Origin: Nostoc sp. NIES-3756
GTDB lineage: Bacteria; Cyanobacteriota; Cyanobacteriia; Cyanobacteriales; Nostocaceae
Assembly: GCF_001548375.1 (NCBI RefSeq)
Contig: NZ_AP017295.1
Location: 2,700,501 to 2,764,500, forward strand
Direction of reading: 5' to 3'
DNA length: 64,000 nt
Positions 17,182-26,494 of the stretch are shown here, in pieces. Position numbers and translations under genes: made by a program. Each line of letters begins with the position of its first letter. The first letter of the stretch is position 1. The notes beneath the pieces were generated by a model. The model did no database searches. It had not been told where the DNA came from and saw nothing but the letters and a program-made list of their open reading frames with translations.

Positions 17182-18486
17182 ATGAAAAAGATTAACAGAA
17201 GACAATTTATCACAGCCGCTAGTGCAACCGTCCTCGCTCACACCCTCAGCAACTCTACTAACTCCACTATTGCTAAAACTCCACTAAACTCCGGTGTCTA
17301 CGCTGGCTATAGTGATACTCCAGAAGTGGCAACTGCCACACTCGGCTTTGTACCTGTCACTAGCGGCTGTCCTTTAATTATTGCCAAAGCTAAAGGCTTT
17401 TTCGCTAAACACGGTTTACCTGATATTCGTGTTGTCAAACAACCTTCATGGGCAGTAATGCGTGACAAACTTATGTTAGGCGCGGCGGATGAAGGCTTAG
17501 ATGGTGGACATCTCCTGTTTCCTATGGTTTATCTCATGAATACGGGAGAAATTACTTACGGTCGTAAAATCCCGATGTATATTATGGCGCGGCTGAATGT
17601 CAATGGTCAGGGTATATCTGTTGCCAACACCTACAAAAACTTAAACTTGAGTCTAGATAGTTCTGCCTTAAAAGCAGCCTTTGCCCAAAAAACGAAAGCA
17701 GGGGAAACTGTGCGTTGTGCAGTTCCCTTTCGCCGGGTGACTGGTGATTTTTTCATGCGCTGGTGGTTGGCTTACGGTGGTATTGACCCAGACCGTGATT
17801 TATCGATTATCGTCATTGCGCCCCCACAGATGGTTGCAAGTATGCGTAGTGGCAGCATGGAGGCCTTTTCTGTGGTTGATCCTTGGCATCATCGCCTAAT
17901 AAAACAAGGTCTTGGTTATTCGGCAGTAACAACTGGAGAATTGTGGAATAATCACCCAGAGAAAGCTTTTACAATGCGTGCGGAGTGGGTTGATAAATAT
18001 CCCAAGGCGGCGAAAGCCATGCTGGCGGCATTTTTAGAGGCGCAAATATGGTGTGACAAACCAGAGAATAAAGAAGAATTATTTGAGATTGTCTCACAAC
18101 GGCAATGGATGGGCGTGAAAAATGAATTGATCCGCGATCGCCTCTTAGGTAAATTTGATTATGGTAATGGGCGGGTAGTGGAAAATAGCCCCCACGCTAT
18201 CAAATATTGGCGTGACAGTGCTTCCTATCCTTACAAAAGTCACGATTTATGGTTTTTAACTGAAGATATGCGTTGGGGTTATCGTTCCCCTGATTTTGCA
18301 ACCAAACCCCTAATTGATGCCGTCAACAGGGAAGATGTGTGGCGAGAAGCTGCTAAATTAATCGGTCAAGAGTCAGCAATTCCAGCTAGTACATCACGGG
18401 GAGTAGAGAAGTTCTTCAACGGCTTAGAATTTGATCCAGAAAATCCCCAAGCATATCTCAATGCTCCCAAGATCAGGATAATGTGA
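17182..18486 (+). CDS. NrtA/CmpA-family substrate-binding protein with Tat-type signal
   Basis: 434 aa. The N-terminus KKINRRQFITAAS is a twin-arginine export signal. The mature part has NrtA-family segments (ATLGFVPVTSGCPLIIAKAKGFFAKHG in its first lobe, VVDPWHHRLIKQGLGY, and AFTMRAEWVDKYPKAAKAMLAAFLEA). In the family it captures nitrate or bicarbonate in the periplasm. Here it is the last transporter gene rather than the first, unlike nrtABCD and cmpABCD. Its stop overlaps the ATG of a pentapeptide-repeat gene. Confidence 0.88.
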   Translation: MKKINRRQFITAASATVLAHTLSNSTNSTIAKTPLNSGVYAGYSDTPEVATATLGFVPVTSGCPLIIAKAKGFFAKHGLPDIRVVKQPSWAVMRDKLMLGAADEGLDGGHLLFPMVYLMNTGEITYGRKIPMYIMARLNVNGQGISVANTYKNLNLSLDSSALKAAFAQKTKAGETVRCAVPFRRVTGDFFMRWWLAYGGIDPDRDLSIIVIAPPQMVASMRSGSMEAFSVVDPWHHRLIKQGLGYSAVTTGELWNNHPEKAFTMRAEWVDKYPKAAKAMLAAFLEAQIWCDKPENKEELFEIVSQRQWMGVKNELIRDRLLGKFDYGNGRVVENSPHAIKYWRDSASYPYKSHDLWFLTEDMRWGYRSPDFATKPLIDAVNREDVWREAAKLIGQESAIPASTSRGVEKFFNGLEFDPENPQAYLNAPKIRIM

Positions 18487-19028
18487 TGGTGGAGGGTTCG
18501 CCATTAGGTAAAAGTAGCATGATGAAATTTAAGATTCCACAACTTAGCCTCAGCATATTTAGCATATTACTTTGGGGTGTAATGGGAATTATTGCGATCG
18601 CACCTTTCACTCCCCCAGCTTTAGCACTTGATTACAATAAAGAAATTTTAATTGAAGCCGACTTCTCAGGACGAGATTTAACAGACTCTAGTTTCACCAA
18701 AGCCAACCTACGCCAGAGCAACTTTAGTAACTCAAACTTAACCGGAGTCAGTTTCTTCGCCGCCAACCTAGAGTCAGCCAACCTAGAGGGAACAAACCTC
18801 ACAAACTCCACCCTAGACTCAGCTCGTCTCATCAAAACCAACTTAACAAATGCCATCTTAGAAGGAGCCTTCGCCGCCAACGCCAAATTTGATGGTGCAA
18901 TTATCGACGGCGCAGACTTCACCGATGTCCTCTTACGTCCAGACGAGCAGAAAAAACTATGTAAAGTCGCCAAAGGTACTAACCCCACCACAGGACGAGA
19001 TACCCGCGATACATTATATTGTCCGTAG
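18486..19028 (+). CDS. Secreted pentapeptide-repeat protein
   Basis: 180 aa from ATG 18486, which overlaps the TGA of the binding-protein gene; an ATG at 18519 is an equally plausible start just before the signal peptide (MKFKIPQLSLSIFSILLW to ALA). The mature part has about 16 A(D/N)LXX-type pentapeptides (ADFSGRDLTDSSFTKANLRQ and so on), predicting a right-handed quadrilateral beta helix, then a short cysteine-containing tail (KLCKVAKGT and LYCP) that may form a disulfide. Likely in the thylakoid lumen or periplasm. Overlap with the transporter operon suggests co-expression. Confidence 0.85.
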   Translation: MVEGSPLGKSSMMKFKIPQLSLSIFSILLWGVMGIIAIAPFTPPALALDYNKEILIEADFSGRDLTDSSFTKANLRQSNFSNSNLTGVSFFAANLESANLEGTNLTNSTLDSARLIKTNLTNAILEGAFAANAKFDGAIIDGADFTDVLLRPDEQKKLCKVAKGTNPTTGRDTRDTLYCP

Positions 19029-19222
19029 CTGGAAAATAGAAGCTAACAGTATGGTGGATATTTGCCACCATACTTGTCATATTCAACTTTAGTCATAGCA
19101 AAACATGACTTTATTCATAGTCACATTCATTACTTTTATCCTATCTGCTCATTTCATCTAAGTTTTATGATTAATTTGGTTAGATTTAGCGTACCTCAAC
19201 TAATACGGAGCATAAATTTACT

Positions 19223-19570
19223 ATGGTTGCTCATCTTGCAAAAATAGTTACTAGTTTAGCGATCGCTAGCATTAGCATCAGTAGCATTTTAGGTATTGCT
19301 CCCCCAGCTTCAGCTCAACAAATAATAACTTGTGAAAGCCAGAATAATCGTAGAACCAATTGTGCCATACCCCCAACAGGCAGAGTGAGATTGATCAGAC
19401 AACTATCTGATGCTAGTTGTAGAGGAAATTGGGGCTATACCCGAAATCGTATTTATGTGAGGAATGGTTGTCGCGCTCAATTTGCGCTCGGCAATTCTCG
19501 ATTTAATCGAGATAGCAGATATAACAGAGATACGAGATACGAAAGAAATCGTAGGTATAACAGATATTAG
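19223..19570 (+). CDS. DUF3011 domain-containing secreted protein
   Basis: 115 aa. The signal peptide ends near APPASAQ. The mature part carries the DUF3011-type pattern with conserved cysteines (ITCESQNNRRTNCAI, RQLSDASCRGNWGYTRNRIYV, NGCRAQFAL). The tail is Arg/Tyr/Asn-rich (RDSRYNRDTRYERNRRYNRY), low complexity and basic. Periplasmic or surface, function unknown. Transcription is probably separate from the preceding operon (194-bp gap). Confidence 0.8.
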   Translation: MVAHLAKIVTSLAIASISISSILGIAPPASAQQIITCESQNNRRTNCAIPPTGRVRLIRQLSDASCRGNWGYTRNRIYVRNGCRAQFALGNSRFNRDSRYNRDTRYERNRRYNRY

Positions 19571-19653
19571 ATTTCAACAGATGATAATAAGTTATACCAA
19601 CCAAATTAAGAAACAGATGTAGTCCAAGAAAGTCTTGCTAAATCTAATTTTCT

Positions 19654-19707
19654 TAATTACGAATTACGTTAGCGTAGCGGGGCGTAGCCCATTACGAATT
19701 ACGAATT
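19654..19707. repeat. Dispersed repeat, copy 2
   Basis: TTAATTACGAATTACGTTAG followed by the GC-rich core and ACGAATT units. It is the reverse complement of copy 1 at 16092-16140 and the same orientation as copy 3 at 47786. Confidence 0.75.
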
Positions 19708-19766
19708 ATTATTAACCCTTCGCTCACAACTTCAACAACACTAGACACTGCTAAACTTAGTATTAG

Positions 19767-21932
19767 TTAACTTCTCCAATATTCTCTAAGTTCATCCATA
19801 TCCAGATGATCATAAATAAAAGCCTTGCGTAAAAGCGGATGCGGAATAAACTCATCATACTTTTGCATTTCTGGCGCTTCCGCAGAACTTACCAAGGCTT
19901 CACTAATAATTCTCTGCTCACACAAAGAGACAATCTCTTGCTGCAAATATTGACCCTTACCCTTACCTAACTTAACCATCAAATAATAAGGGTTAACACC
20001 GCCAATACTACTAATTTCCAAAGATTCCCGACAAAAAGTATTAAGTAATCTTTCCAAAGTGCGGTAAGCCACAGTACCCATCCAAGGGAAGATACAACAT
20101 TTATTTTTTTCCAACTGCACAATCTGCTGTTTATCCAACCCTACTTCTTTTACTAATTCACGCACTTTTCGTAAACGTTGCAGAGCATTATTTTGTAAAT
20201 AACTATATTCTGTATCCTCCAATAAAATCCGGCGCATTCTTTGCAAAACCTTAGAGTGAATTGTCCCACCTCCACCGCGCCAATAACTTGTAGCTTTACC
20301 TTCCACTTGCTTAACTAAAATAACTCTTTTTTTAAAGTCAACTTCTACAACTTCCCATGTCATCCCTGCTAAGGCAAATTGACTGCCAATAACAGGCGGT
20401 GTGACAACGCTACCAATTTCTTTTGTACCTTGCTTAACCGTATATTCTTTACTCTCTGTAAAGACAGCATAAAACTGAAATTTACCTACTATTCTTTCCC
20501 CAGCTAAACCTAAAATTAATTGATTTTCTTCAGTATGTTGAATATGTCCAATATCAATTAAATAGCGCAGCAATAATTTAAAATCCTCCTGAGAAATAGC
20601 AGCAAAGGGAGATAAACTTAAAACTTTTTTAGCTAAAGCAGCCGGGGAAATTGCTCCCACCGCTATTAAAATACTCATCGTCTGATGATATAACAAACTC
20701 AAAGGGTATTTAATTGGCTGAATTGGTTCAATCCATCGTTCCTCTAAATATAGTTGAATAATTGCCATACACTGCAAAAGTTGCCAAGGAATTTGCTCAG
20801 GTAAAGGTGCTTCTGCTGCAACTTCATTCTCCGCACAAACGAAACGCATATCAGCAGCCTCACCCCTTCTGCCTGCACGCCCCAAGCGTTGTAAAAAACT
20901 CGCTACAGATAAGGGTGATTCCAATTGAATCACTCGTTCTAAATGACCAATATCTATACCTAATTCTAAAGTTAGAGTAGCCGCAGTTACCGCCGGATTA
21001 TTAGGTTCACGCATGGCATTTTCTGCCGCTTGTCGTAAGCTAGCAGATATACTCCCATGATGCACATGATATATATCAGGCTGTGCTTTTTGGTTAGCAA
21101 TTCGTCGTAAACTTGCAATGATTGATTCAGTTTGTGTACGATTGTTTGCGAAGATTAAACATTTGCGTGATTCACTCAGATTAAAAATATATTGCTCGTA
21201 GGGTGTAGCTTCTGATTCATCTACATCTTGCTTAATATAAAAGTGTTCCAAAGCTAATTTGATTTGGCGTTTTCCTGCCTCAACCTTTGGGGTAATTACT
21301 CGTTTATCAGTTCCAGCGCACAGCCAATCTTCCGCCATTGAATAATCACCTAAAGTTGCGGATAAACCAATGCGACGAGGTTGAGTTTTTGTCAAATGTG
21401 CCAAACGCTCCAATTGACAAAGAATTTGACAACCGCGTTCAGTACCCATGAAGGCGTGAATTTCATCAATAACTACAAACCTTAAATCACCAAATAACCG
21501 TAATATTTCTTTATGCTTATTAACTAACAAACTTTCCAAAGATTCTGGTGTAATTTGCAGAATCCCTTGGGGATTTTGTAGAACTTTATTTTTGCGACTT
21601 TGCGCCACATCACCGTGCCAATGGTAGACAGGAATGTTAGCTGATTTTAATAAATCATTGAGCCGTTCAAATTGGTCATTAATTAAAGCTTTGATAGGCC
21701 CTATATATAATGCACCTATACTAGTTGCCGGCTTGTTATGTAACACAGTTAAAACAGGTAAAAAAGCAGCTTCTGTTTTTCCCGCAGCCGTGGCGGCGGC
21801 AATTAATAAATGAGCATCCGTATCAAACACCACTTCACAAGCTGCCGTTTGAACTGGTCTTAATTCAGTCCACTGATGATGATAAATATATTCTTGAATA
21901 AAAGGTGCAAGTCGGTTGAAGGCGTTAGTCAT
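19767..21932 (-). CDS. Lhr-like DEAD/DEAH-box helicase
   Basis: 721 aa. Helicase motifs in order: motif I AAATAAGKTEA (G51 K52 T53), GPIKALINDQ (Ia), motif II VVIDEIHAF, motif III LSATLGD, and motifs V-VI ATLTLELGIDIGHLERVIQ then FLQRLGRAGRRG. The C-terminal 350 residues resemble the winged-helix plus beta-sheet extension of Lhr-type helicases. Expected to be an ATP-dependent nucleic-acid translocase in repair or RNA metabolism. It is shorter than full Lhr (about 1500 aa), in the range of Lhr-core proteins. The start codon lies inside a heptanucleotide repeat (ATGACTAACGCC). Confidence 0.88.
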   Translation of the reverse strand: MTNAFNRLAPFIQEYIYHHQWTELRPVQTAACEVVFDTDAHLLIAAATAAGKTEAAFLPVLTVLHNKPATSIGALYIGPIKALINDQFERLNDLLKSANIPVYHWHGDVAQSRKNKVLQNPQGILQITPESLESLLVNKHKEILRLFGDLRFVVIDEIHAFMGTERGCQILCQLERLAHLTKTQPRRIGLSATLGDYSMAEDWLCAGTDKRVITPKVEAGKRQIKLALEHFYIKQDVDESEATPYEQYIFNLSESRKCLIFANNRTQTESIIASLRRIANQKAQPDIYHVHHGSISASLRQAAENAMREPNNPAVTAATLTLELGIDIGHLERVIQLESPLSVASFLQRLGRAGRRGEAADMRFVCAENEVAAEAPLPEQIPWQLLQCMAIIQLYLEERWIEPIQPIKYPLSLLYHQTMSILIAVGAISPAALAKKVLSLSPFAAISQEDFKLLLRYLIDIGHIQHTEENQLILGLAGERIVGKFQFYAVFTESKEYTVKQGTKEIGSVVTPPVIGSQFALAGMTWEVVEVDFKKRVILVKQVEGKATSYWRGGGGTIHSKVLQRMRRILLEDTEYSYLQNNALQRLRKVRELVKEVGLDKQQIVQLEKNKCCIFPWMGTVAYRTLERLLNTFCRESLEISSIGGVNPYYLMVKLGKGKGQYLQQEIVSLCEQRIISEALVSSAEAPEMQKYDEFIPHPLLRKAFIYDHLDMDELREYWRS

Positions 21933-22002
21933 CGGTCATTAGTCATTAGTCATTAGTCAACAGTCTATAGTTTTTCTTCCTCATCTCCCAAAATATACGC
22001 AT

Positions 22003-22024
22003 GAAAAAACCCGGCTTAACCGGG
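22003..22024 (-). terminator. Rho-independent terminator of the 22060-22437 gene
   Basis: On the minus strand CCCGG-TTAAG-CCGGG is followed by six T residues (A-tract at 22004-22009). It lies about 35 bp beyond the stop of the membrane-protein gene. Confidence 0.8.
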
Positions 22025-22059
22025 CAGATGTACTGTTTGTCGAATTTGTGGTTAGAAAT

Positions 22060-22437
22060 CTATAGTTTGATGTCGCAAGTTAAAGGGCAGGAAGCGTAAA
22101 CGGTGGTGCTTTGTAATTGTTCTTCTTCTCCATGCAGCCAACTTAACCATTTAATTTCTGTGGGGTGTACGCCTTTGAATGTCAATACACCAGCAGCAAT
22201 TAAAACTGCCATGACGTTAAACATAATTAAACCGCCTGCTACCAATAAAACCGCACTAACAGGCATTACAGACTGCAACACAATTGACAACAGACATCCG
22301 ACCGTAGCCATCAAAACCACTAATGGAAAACCCACAACCAACAAGCACACTGCCAGTGTAAAAGTCCATATCAAGAAGCTCTTGATAACTAACAAGGAGT
22401 AGGTTTTTTCGAGATTAGCACTCTGAGCCGAAACCAT
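22060..22437 (-). CDS. Small membrane protein, hypothetical
   Basis: 125 aa from the ATG at 22437 (MVSAQSANLEK). A strong AGGAGG lies 7 bp upstream of this codon, inside the 7-codon extension of the longer frame (22458), so the shorter start is preferred. Three hydrophobic segments follow: SFLIWTFTLAVCLLVVGFPLVVLM, GCLLSIVLQSVMPVSAVLLVAGGLIM and NVMAVLIAAGVL. The tail VYASCPLTCDIKL has two cysteines. Family not recognised. The good ribosome-binding site and own terminator suggest a well-expressed monocistronic gene. Confidence 0.75.
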   Translation of the reverse strand: MVSAQSANLEKTYSLLVIKSFLIWTFTLAVCLLVVGFPLVVLMATVGCLLSIVLQSVMPVSAVLLVAGGLIMFNVMAVLIAAGVLTFKGVHPTEIKWLSWLHGEEEQLQSTTVYASCPLTCDIKL

Positions 22438-23139
22438 GACTTTTCCTCCTAAATTCACAGCAAGTTCGTGATTCAGTAATATTTCGCTTATATAAAATAA
22501 ACTGAATACCTTAATGAAGTTTCAGTATATAAAACCCATCTGGGAAAATGAGCATTTAGTTATTAAACTTTACAATTAATTTTTTGCAATGATAAATGTA
22601 AAGCCATATTTACATTTCATGATTTATCTAGCTTTTGGTATCTGTCTTGAGGAATAGGACACAAAAACTATAGTCCAAAAAGTTTACTACAAACTCTTTG
22701 CTTAGAGTTTGCTTAACATTTCTTATATAAAAAGCCTTTGTCTCTCATAATTCTCAGGTGATGCTACACAAGTTATGCACAGATAATTTTGCTGTTAATT
22801 GCTAGTGATTTATGACAAACTCAGCCTTAAATTTCTCATTTATGCGGATTCAACCTAACTGGTTAAATTAGACAGCATAAAAAAATACTATTATATCTAC
22901 ATATATTTGCTGATGCTGTGATTAGAAAGCTTAGGTTAAACAAGTTTATATAGCTATATATTTTCGTCTTTTATTTCATGGTTACAAAACATACACAACA
23001 CTAAAAAATATTGTAACGAAATGTAACTTAGAGATTTTCAGTAAGTTGGCTTCCTTAATGCCGCTTTCTCAAGCTATTAGCATCTTTAAGGAAATTTTTT
23101 TGGTGTTTTCAGTTGATAAATCCAAAATCGTAAAGATAT
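22438..23139. other. Long divergent intergenic region
   Basis: 702 bp, AT-rich, no supported gene on either strand. It should contain the promoters of the small membrane protein (minus) and pilT (plus). I see no convincing operator or RNA gene. Confidence 0.4.
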
Positions 23140-24420
23140 ATGACAGAAACCGATTCCTCATCCATTTCTAATGCTGTGACTGCACGTAATGTATTGCCAG
23201 TACCACCGCCACCACCACCACCACCATCATTAATCACCCAACGTCAACATACACAAACGTTGGATATGTCATCGGTTAACAGAAGCGCTACACCACCTTT
23301 GCCTCCTGATGCACATCGTCCTGGGACACCGCCACCAATCTCCATCGCAGAGGACGATTCACCATTAACTTTGGCACGGATTATTAGAGAAGCTTTTGAT
23401 AATGGCTATTCTGATATTCACTTGGGAATTGGTGAAATACCCCGATTCCGTAACCGAGGTGAAATCAGCCCAACTGACTACCCGGAAACTAACAAAGAGA
23501 TTTTCATGCGTTGGTTACGGGAAATCATGAGTGAGTCAGAAATTCAACGCTTTGAAGAATATTTAGAATTTGATGGTGCAACTCAGTACGAATTTGCGCG
23601 TGTACGGATTAACGTCTTTGATTCCCTCAAAGGCTATGCAATGGTACTGCGGTTGATTCCACTCAAAATCTTATCTATTGACCAGTTGAGATTACCACCA
23701 GTATTTCGGGATATCTGCCATTATCACAAAGGCTTAATTTTAGTGACAGGGCCTACTGGTTCTGGTAAGTCAACCACAATGGCGGCGATGATTGATTATA
23801 TCAATCGTGAAATGCCCAAGCATATCATTACAATTGAAGACCCCATAGAATTTGTTCACCAAAGTCACAAGTCGTTGGTCAAGCAACGGGAAGTAGGAAT
23901 GCACACCCGTAAGTTTGATAATGCTTTAAAAGCAGCTTTGCGGGAAGACCCAGATTTGATTCTGGTGGGGGAAATGCGGGATAAGGAAACGGTGAACACT
24001 GCATTAAAAGCGGCGCAAACTGGTCACTTGGTAATGGGTACTCTGCACACTAATAGTGCGGTAAAAACGATTGAACGTATTCTCAATTTGTATTCTGGTG
24101 AAGAACAGGATGCGATGCGAGTGGCGCTAGCCGAGTCTTTGGTAGCGGTTATTGCTCAAGGTTTGTGTCGTACAACCGATGGTAAGCGGGCTGCCTTCCA
24201 CGATATCCTGATCAATACGGAAGCGGTTAAGGAATGGGTTAAAGACGGGAAATATGACGAAATTACTGAATTGATGAAGCAAGCCAGCTTTGATGGCATG
24301 ATTACGATGAATCAGTCGTTGTACAATCTCTATCAAGAAGGTCGCATCACTGAAGAAACGGCTTTGGAAATGTCACCAACTCCTAACGAAATGGCTCAGT
24401 TCCTCCGAGGTCGGGTTTAA
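23140..24420 (+). CDS. pilT: Type IV pilus retraction ATPase PilT
   Basis: 426 aa. Residues 1-75 are a disordered, proline-rich extension (VPPPPPPPPSL) absent from most proteobacterial PilT. The PilT core follows: Walker A GPTGSGKST (residues 204-212), the Asp box ITIEDPIEFVH, Walker B DLILVGEMRDKETV, and the His box GHLVMGTLHTNSAVKTIERI. The AIRAG motif seen in classical PilT is not obvious. Hexameric ATPase at the pilus base that depolymerises pili, needed for twitching and for hormogonium motility and DNA uptake in this group. The KaiB-domain gene lies 150 bp downstream. Confidence 0.9.
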   Translation: MTETDSSSISNAVTARNVLPVPPPPPPPPSLITQRQHTQTLDMSSVNRSATPPLPPDAHRPGTPPPISIAEDDSPLTLARIIREAFDNGYSDIHLGIGEIPRFRNRGEISPTDYPETNKEIFMRWLREIMSESEIQRFEEYLEFDGATQYEFARVRINVFDSLKGYAMVLRLIPLKILSIDQLRLPPVFRDICHYHKGLILVTGPTGSGKSTTMAAMIDYINREMPKHIITIEDPIEFVHQSHKSLVKQREVGMHTRKFDNALKAALREDPDLILVGEMRDKETVNTALKAAQTGHLVMGTLHTNSAVKTIERILNLYSGEEQDAMRVALAESLVAVIAQGLCRTTDGKRAAFHDILINTEAVKEWVKDGKYDEITELMKQASFDGMITMNQSLYNLYQEGRITEETALEMSPTPNEMAQFLRGRV

Positions 24421-24456
24421 TGACAGTAATAAAGTAGAAGGTAAATAAGCTTTTTG

Positions 24457-24492
24457 TGTTGGCTGTTGACTTTTGACAGTTAACAGCCAACA
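24457..24492 (+). repeat. Inverted repeat downstream of pilT
   Basis: Arms TGTTGGCTGTT (24457-24467) and AACAGCCAACA (24482-24492) pair perfectly over 11 bp. The sequence is built from TGTTGAC-like heptamers. It may act as a weak terminator, but there is no T-tract. Confidence 0.6.
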
Positions 24493-24570
24493 AATCTCAT
24501 GAATGAGTGTGTAACTTCAACGCATAATAGCTTACCTTTTAGTTAAATTACTGTTGAGTTTTGGGATATT

Positions 24571-25335
24571 GTGACTAAATCGACTCTAGAAAATTTATCT
24601 ATACCTCAGTTATATAAAGGTATTGCCCTGTTTACGCCTGGAGGCGATTTAATTTACTGTATCGATCCTCATAAACAAGGTCGATGGCATTCTCATTTGT
24701 GTGCAGCTTTACAAGAAATTTTAGACTTACCAGAACCACCTCATTTTTTAGCACCTTGTTACACGGCAACAGTTGACCATTGGTTAGATCATAAAACTCA
24801 ACAGGTAAAAATTTTTGCAGAAGCTTCTCCAGCAGTACTGAAACATCAAGCTGTTTTGAATGCTATTTTTAATACAGGTGATTTGGTTTGGCAACCTGCT
24901 CCTTGGCAAGAGGGTTTGTGCGATCGCCTGGTATTATCAACTTATCGCTCCTCGTTTCCTCAACTCTGGGAAGACCATGATTTAATTGTTAACTTAGACC
25001 TTTCCCAACAGGCTCCCAAATATCATCCACCAGCTATGACAGTACAAAAAATGCAGATGAAAACCTACGTTCTGCGTTTGTTTGTCGCTGGACATAGCGC
25101 TAACACAGAACGTATATTACAAAATCTGCATGAGCTTTTGGAGCGATCGCTAGGCTATCCTTACACCATGAAGGTGATTGATGTCTTAACTAATCCCGAA
25201 CAAGCAGAAATTGACCAAGTTTCCGCAACCCCCACCTTGGTGAAAGTTTGGCCTCTCCCTATTCGGCGGATGGTTGGTGATTTAGACAACGCTAGCAAAA
25301 TCTTACAAATGTTAGGGGCGATTGATCAAGAATAA
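24571..25335 (+). CDS. KaiB-domain protein with a 160-residue N-terminal extension
   Basis: 254 aa from a GTG start. Residues about 164-250 match KaiB: KTYVLRLFVAGHSANTERI, YTMKVIDVLTNPEQAE, then ATPTLVKVWPLPIRRMVGDL. The family ATPTL and GDL elements are present. The N-terminal 160 residues (ALFTPGGDLIYCIDPHKQGRWH; HFLAPCYTATVDHWL) are unlike KaiB and unlike the histidine kinase of SasA, since no H, N or G boxes are seen. It probably reads or modulates the clock, or uses the thioredoxin-like fold for another partner. Known KaiB is about 100 aa, so this is a distinct architecture. Confidence 0.82.
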   Translation: MTKSTLENLSIPQLYKGIALFTPGGDLIYCIDPHKQGRWHSHLCAALQEILDLPEPPHFLAPCYTATVDHWLDHKTQQVKIFAEASPAVLKHQAVLNAIFNTGDLVWQPAPWQEGLCDRLVLSTYRSSFPQLWEDHDLIVNLDLSQQAPKYHPPAMTVQKMQMKTYVLRLFVAGHSANTERILQNLHELLERSLGYPYTMKVIDVLTNPEQAEIDQVSATPTLVKVWPLPIRRMVGDLDNASKILQMLGAIDQE

Positions 25336-25401
25336 ATTTCCCAAGTATAATTACGTTACAAAAAATACAACAAAATTTAGAAGTATATGAATATAAACAC
25401 T

Positions 25402-25614
25402 CTAGCCTCTAGTTTCTTTCCACGAACTTTGTTTTTGTGTTAAATATTCGTTAATTTCTGTCTGACTTAACCTTCTAATTTTTGCTTGTGGTCTAATTCT
25501 TTGTAAAAAACCATTCTGGCTGCAATAAGAAGCACTGATTTTTCTATACACATAAGCAGTAGTCATACCGGAGAAGCAAAAGTATTCTCCTGTACGAAGT
25601 TGTTGAAATGTCAT
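25402..25614 (-). CDS. Small hypothetical protein
   Basis: 70 aa, basic, no membrane segment. It begins MTFQQLRTGEYFCFSG and ends with a charged tail. The pattern F..L..GE.F...G.....K.S......N......P...V is shared with many short cyanobacterial proteins I have seen only as hypotheticals. No strong ribosome-binding site. It lies convergent to the KaiB-domain gene (66-bp gap). Confidence 0.55.
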   Translation of the reverse strand: MTFQQLRTGEYFCFSGMTTAYVYRKISASYCSQNGFLQRIRPQAKIRRLSQTEINEYLTQKQSSWKETRG

Positions 25615-25820
25615 AAAGGCATTTTGAGCTACTAACCTATTTTATACGTATTCTCTCTATTTGTCTTGAATAGGGTCATTTGAGCTTTTACATAAATTAG
25701 CTTTATATTCAGATAATAATAGGCATGATTTCATCGATAAACAACTGAAAATGTTGTCAATTTTTCAGTATTCAGCTACCAATGGTTTTTGAGAAAACCA
25801 TTTTTAATTTTGAATTGTTA

Positions 25821-26249
25821 TTAGTATCTGCTACTAGGTAGGAGGAGAATATCTATAAGTTCTCCTACTGTCAAACCCCAACCAGCTAAAACAGTCAATA
25901 TCCAGAATGAATCTATTTTTTTAAAGCCTGCAAAGCGTAGTTCTAAATCGGCTAAAAGGGTAGTTGCAATAGGGATGAGAAACAAGCTCAATAACACAGA
26001 CCAAGTTGCTACTAAAGCAATAGATGCACTTAATGATACAACTACTACTAAAGTGCGAGAGCCAAAAGAAACTAAACTTTCCAACCAAGCAATACTTCTA
26101 CGAACTAAAGCTATCGCAATCGTAGCAACGAAAGCACCTACTAACCAAATAATGTGATGAGCTGCCAAATACCAGCCCAAAAGAGCGTAAGCTAACCATA
26201 AAAGTACTAGAGGCAGCACAGGGATTTTGTGAGAGTAACCGATATTCAT
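25821..26249 (-). CDS. Hypothetical integral membrane protein
   Basis: 142 aa with four to five hydrophobic helices (LPLVLLWLAYALLGWYLAAH, IIWLVGAFVATIAIALV, TLVVVVSLSASIALVATW, VLLSLFLIPIATTLLADLELRF, FWILTVLAGWGLTVGELI). No catalytic motif. Probably a small cytoplasmic- or thylakoid-membrane protein. Isolated, with AT-rich gaps on both sides. Confidence 0.7.
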   Translation of the reverse strand: MNIGYSHKIPVLPLVLLWLAYALLGWYLAAHHIIWLVGAFVATIAIALVRRSIAWLESLVSFGSRTLVVVVSLSASIALVATWSVLLSLFLIPIATTLLADLELRFAGFKKIDSFWILTVLAGWGLTVGELIDILLLPSSRY

Positions 26250-26494
26250 AAGTTTTTATACTTGTAAAAATAATAGACTTTGATTTAAAATGTTAATTAC
26301 ATTAAAGCTAATACATTAATTGTTAAAAGAAAGATTTTTTAAAGAAAAGTATTATAACTTTAGATAAGTTTAAAGAAATAATTAAATTTTTTAAATTTTA
26401 ATGTTTAATTCTAAAAAATGTCCTAGCAGTAACCTCTTGCAGTAAGTGCCTAATTACATAAATATCTAATTACAAATTACCATAATTTGAAAAT

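Noticed and set aside
19062..19247. 61-codon frame before the DUF3011 gene
   Set aside because: Overlaps the DUF3011 signal peptide in another frame and has no ribosome-binding site.
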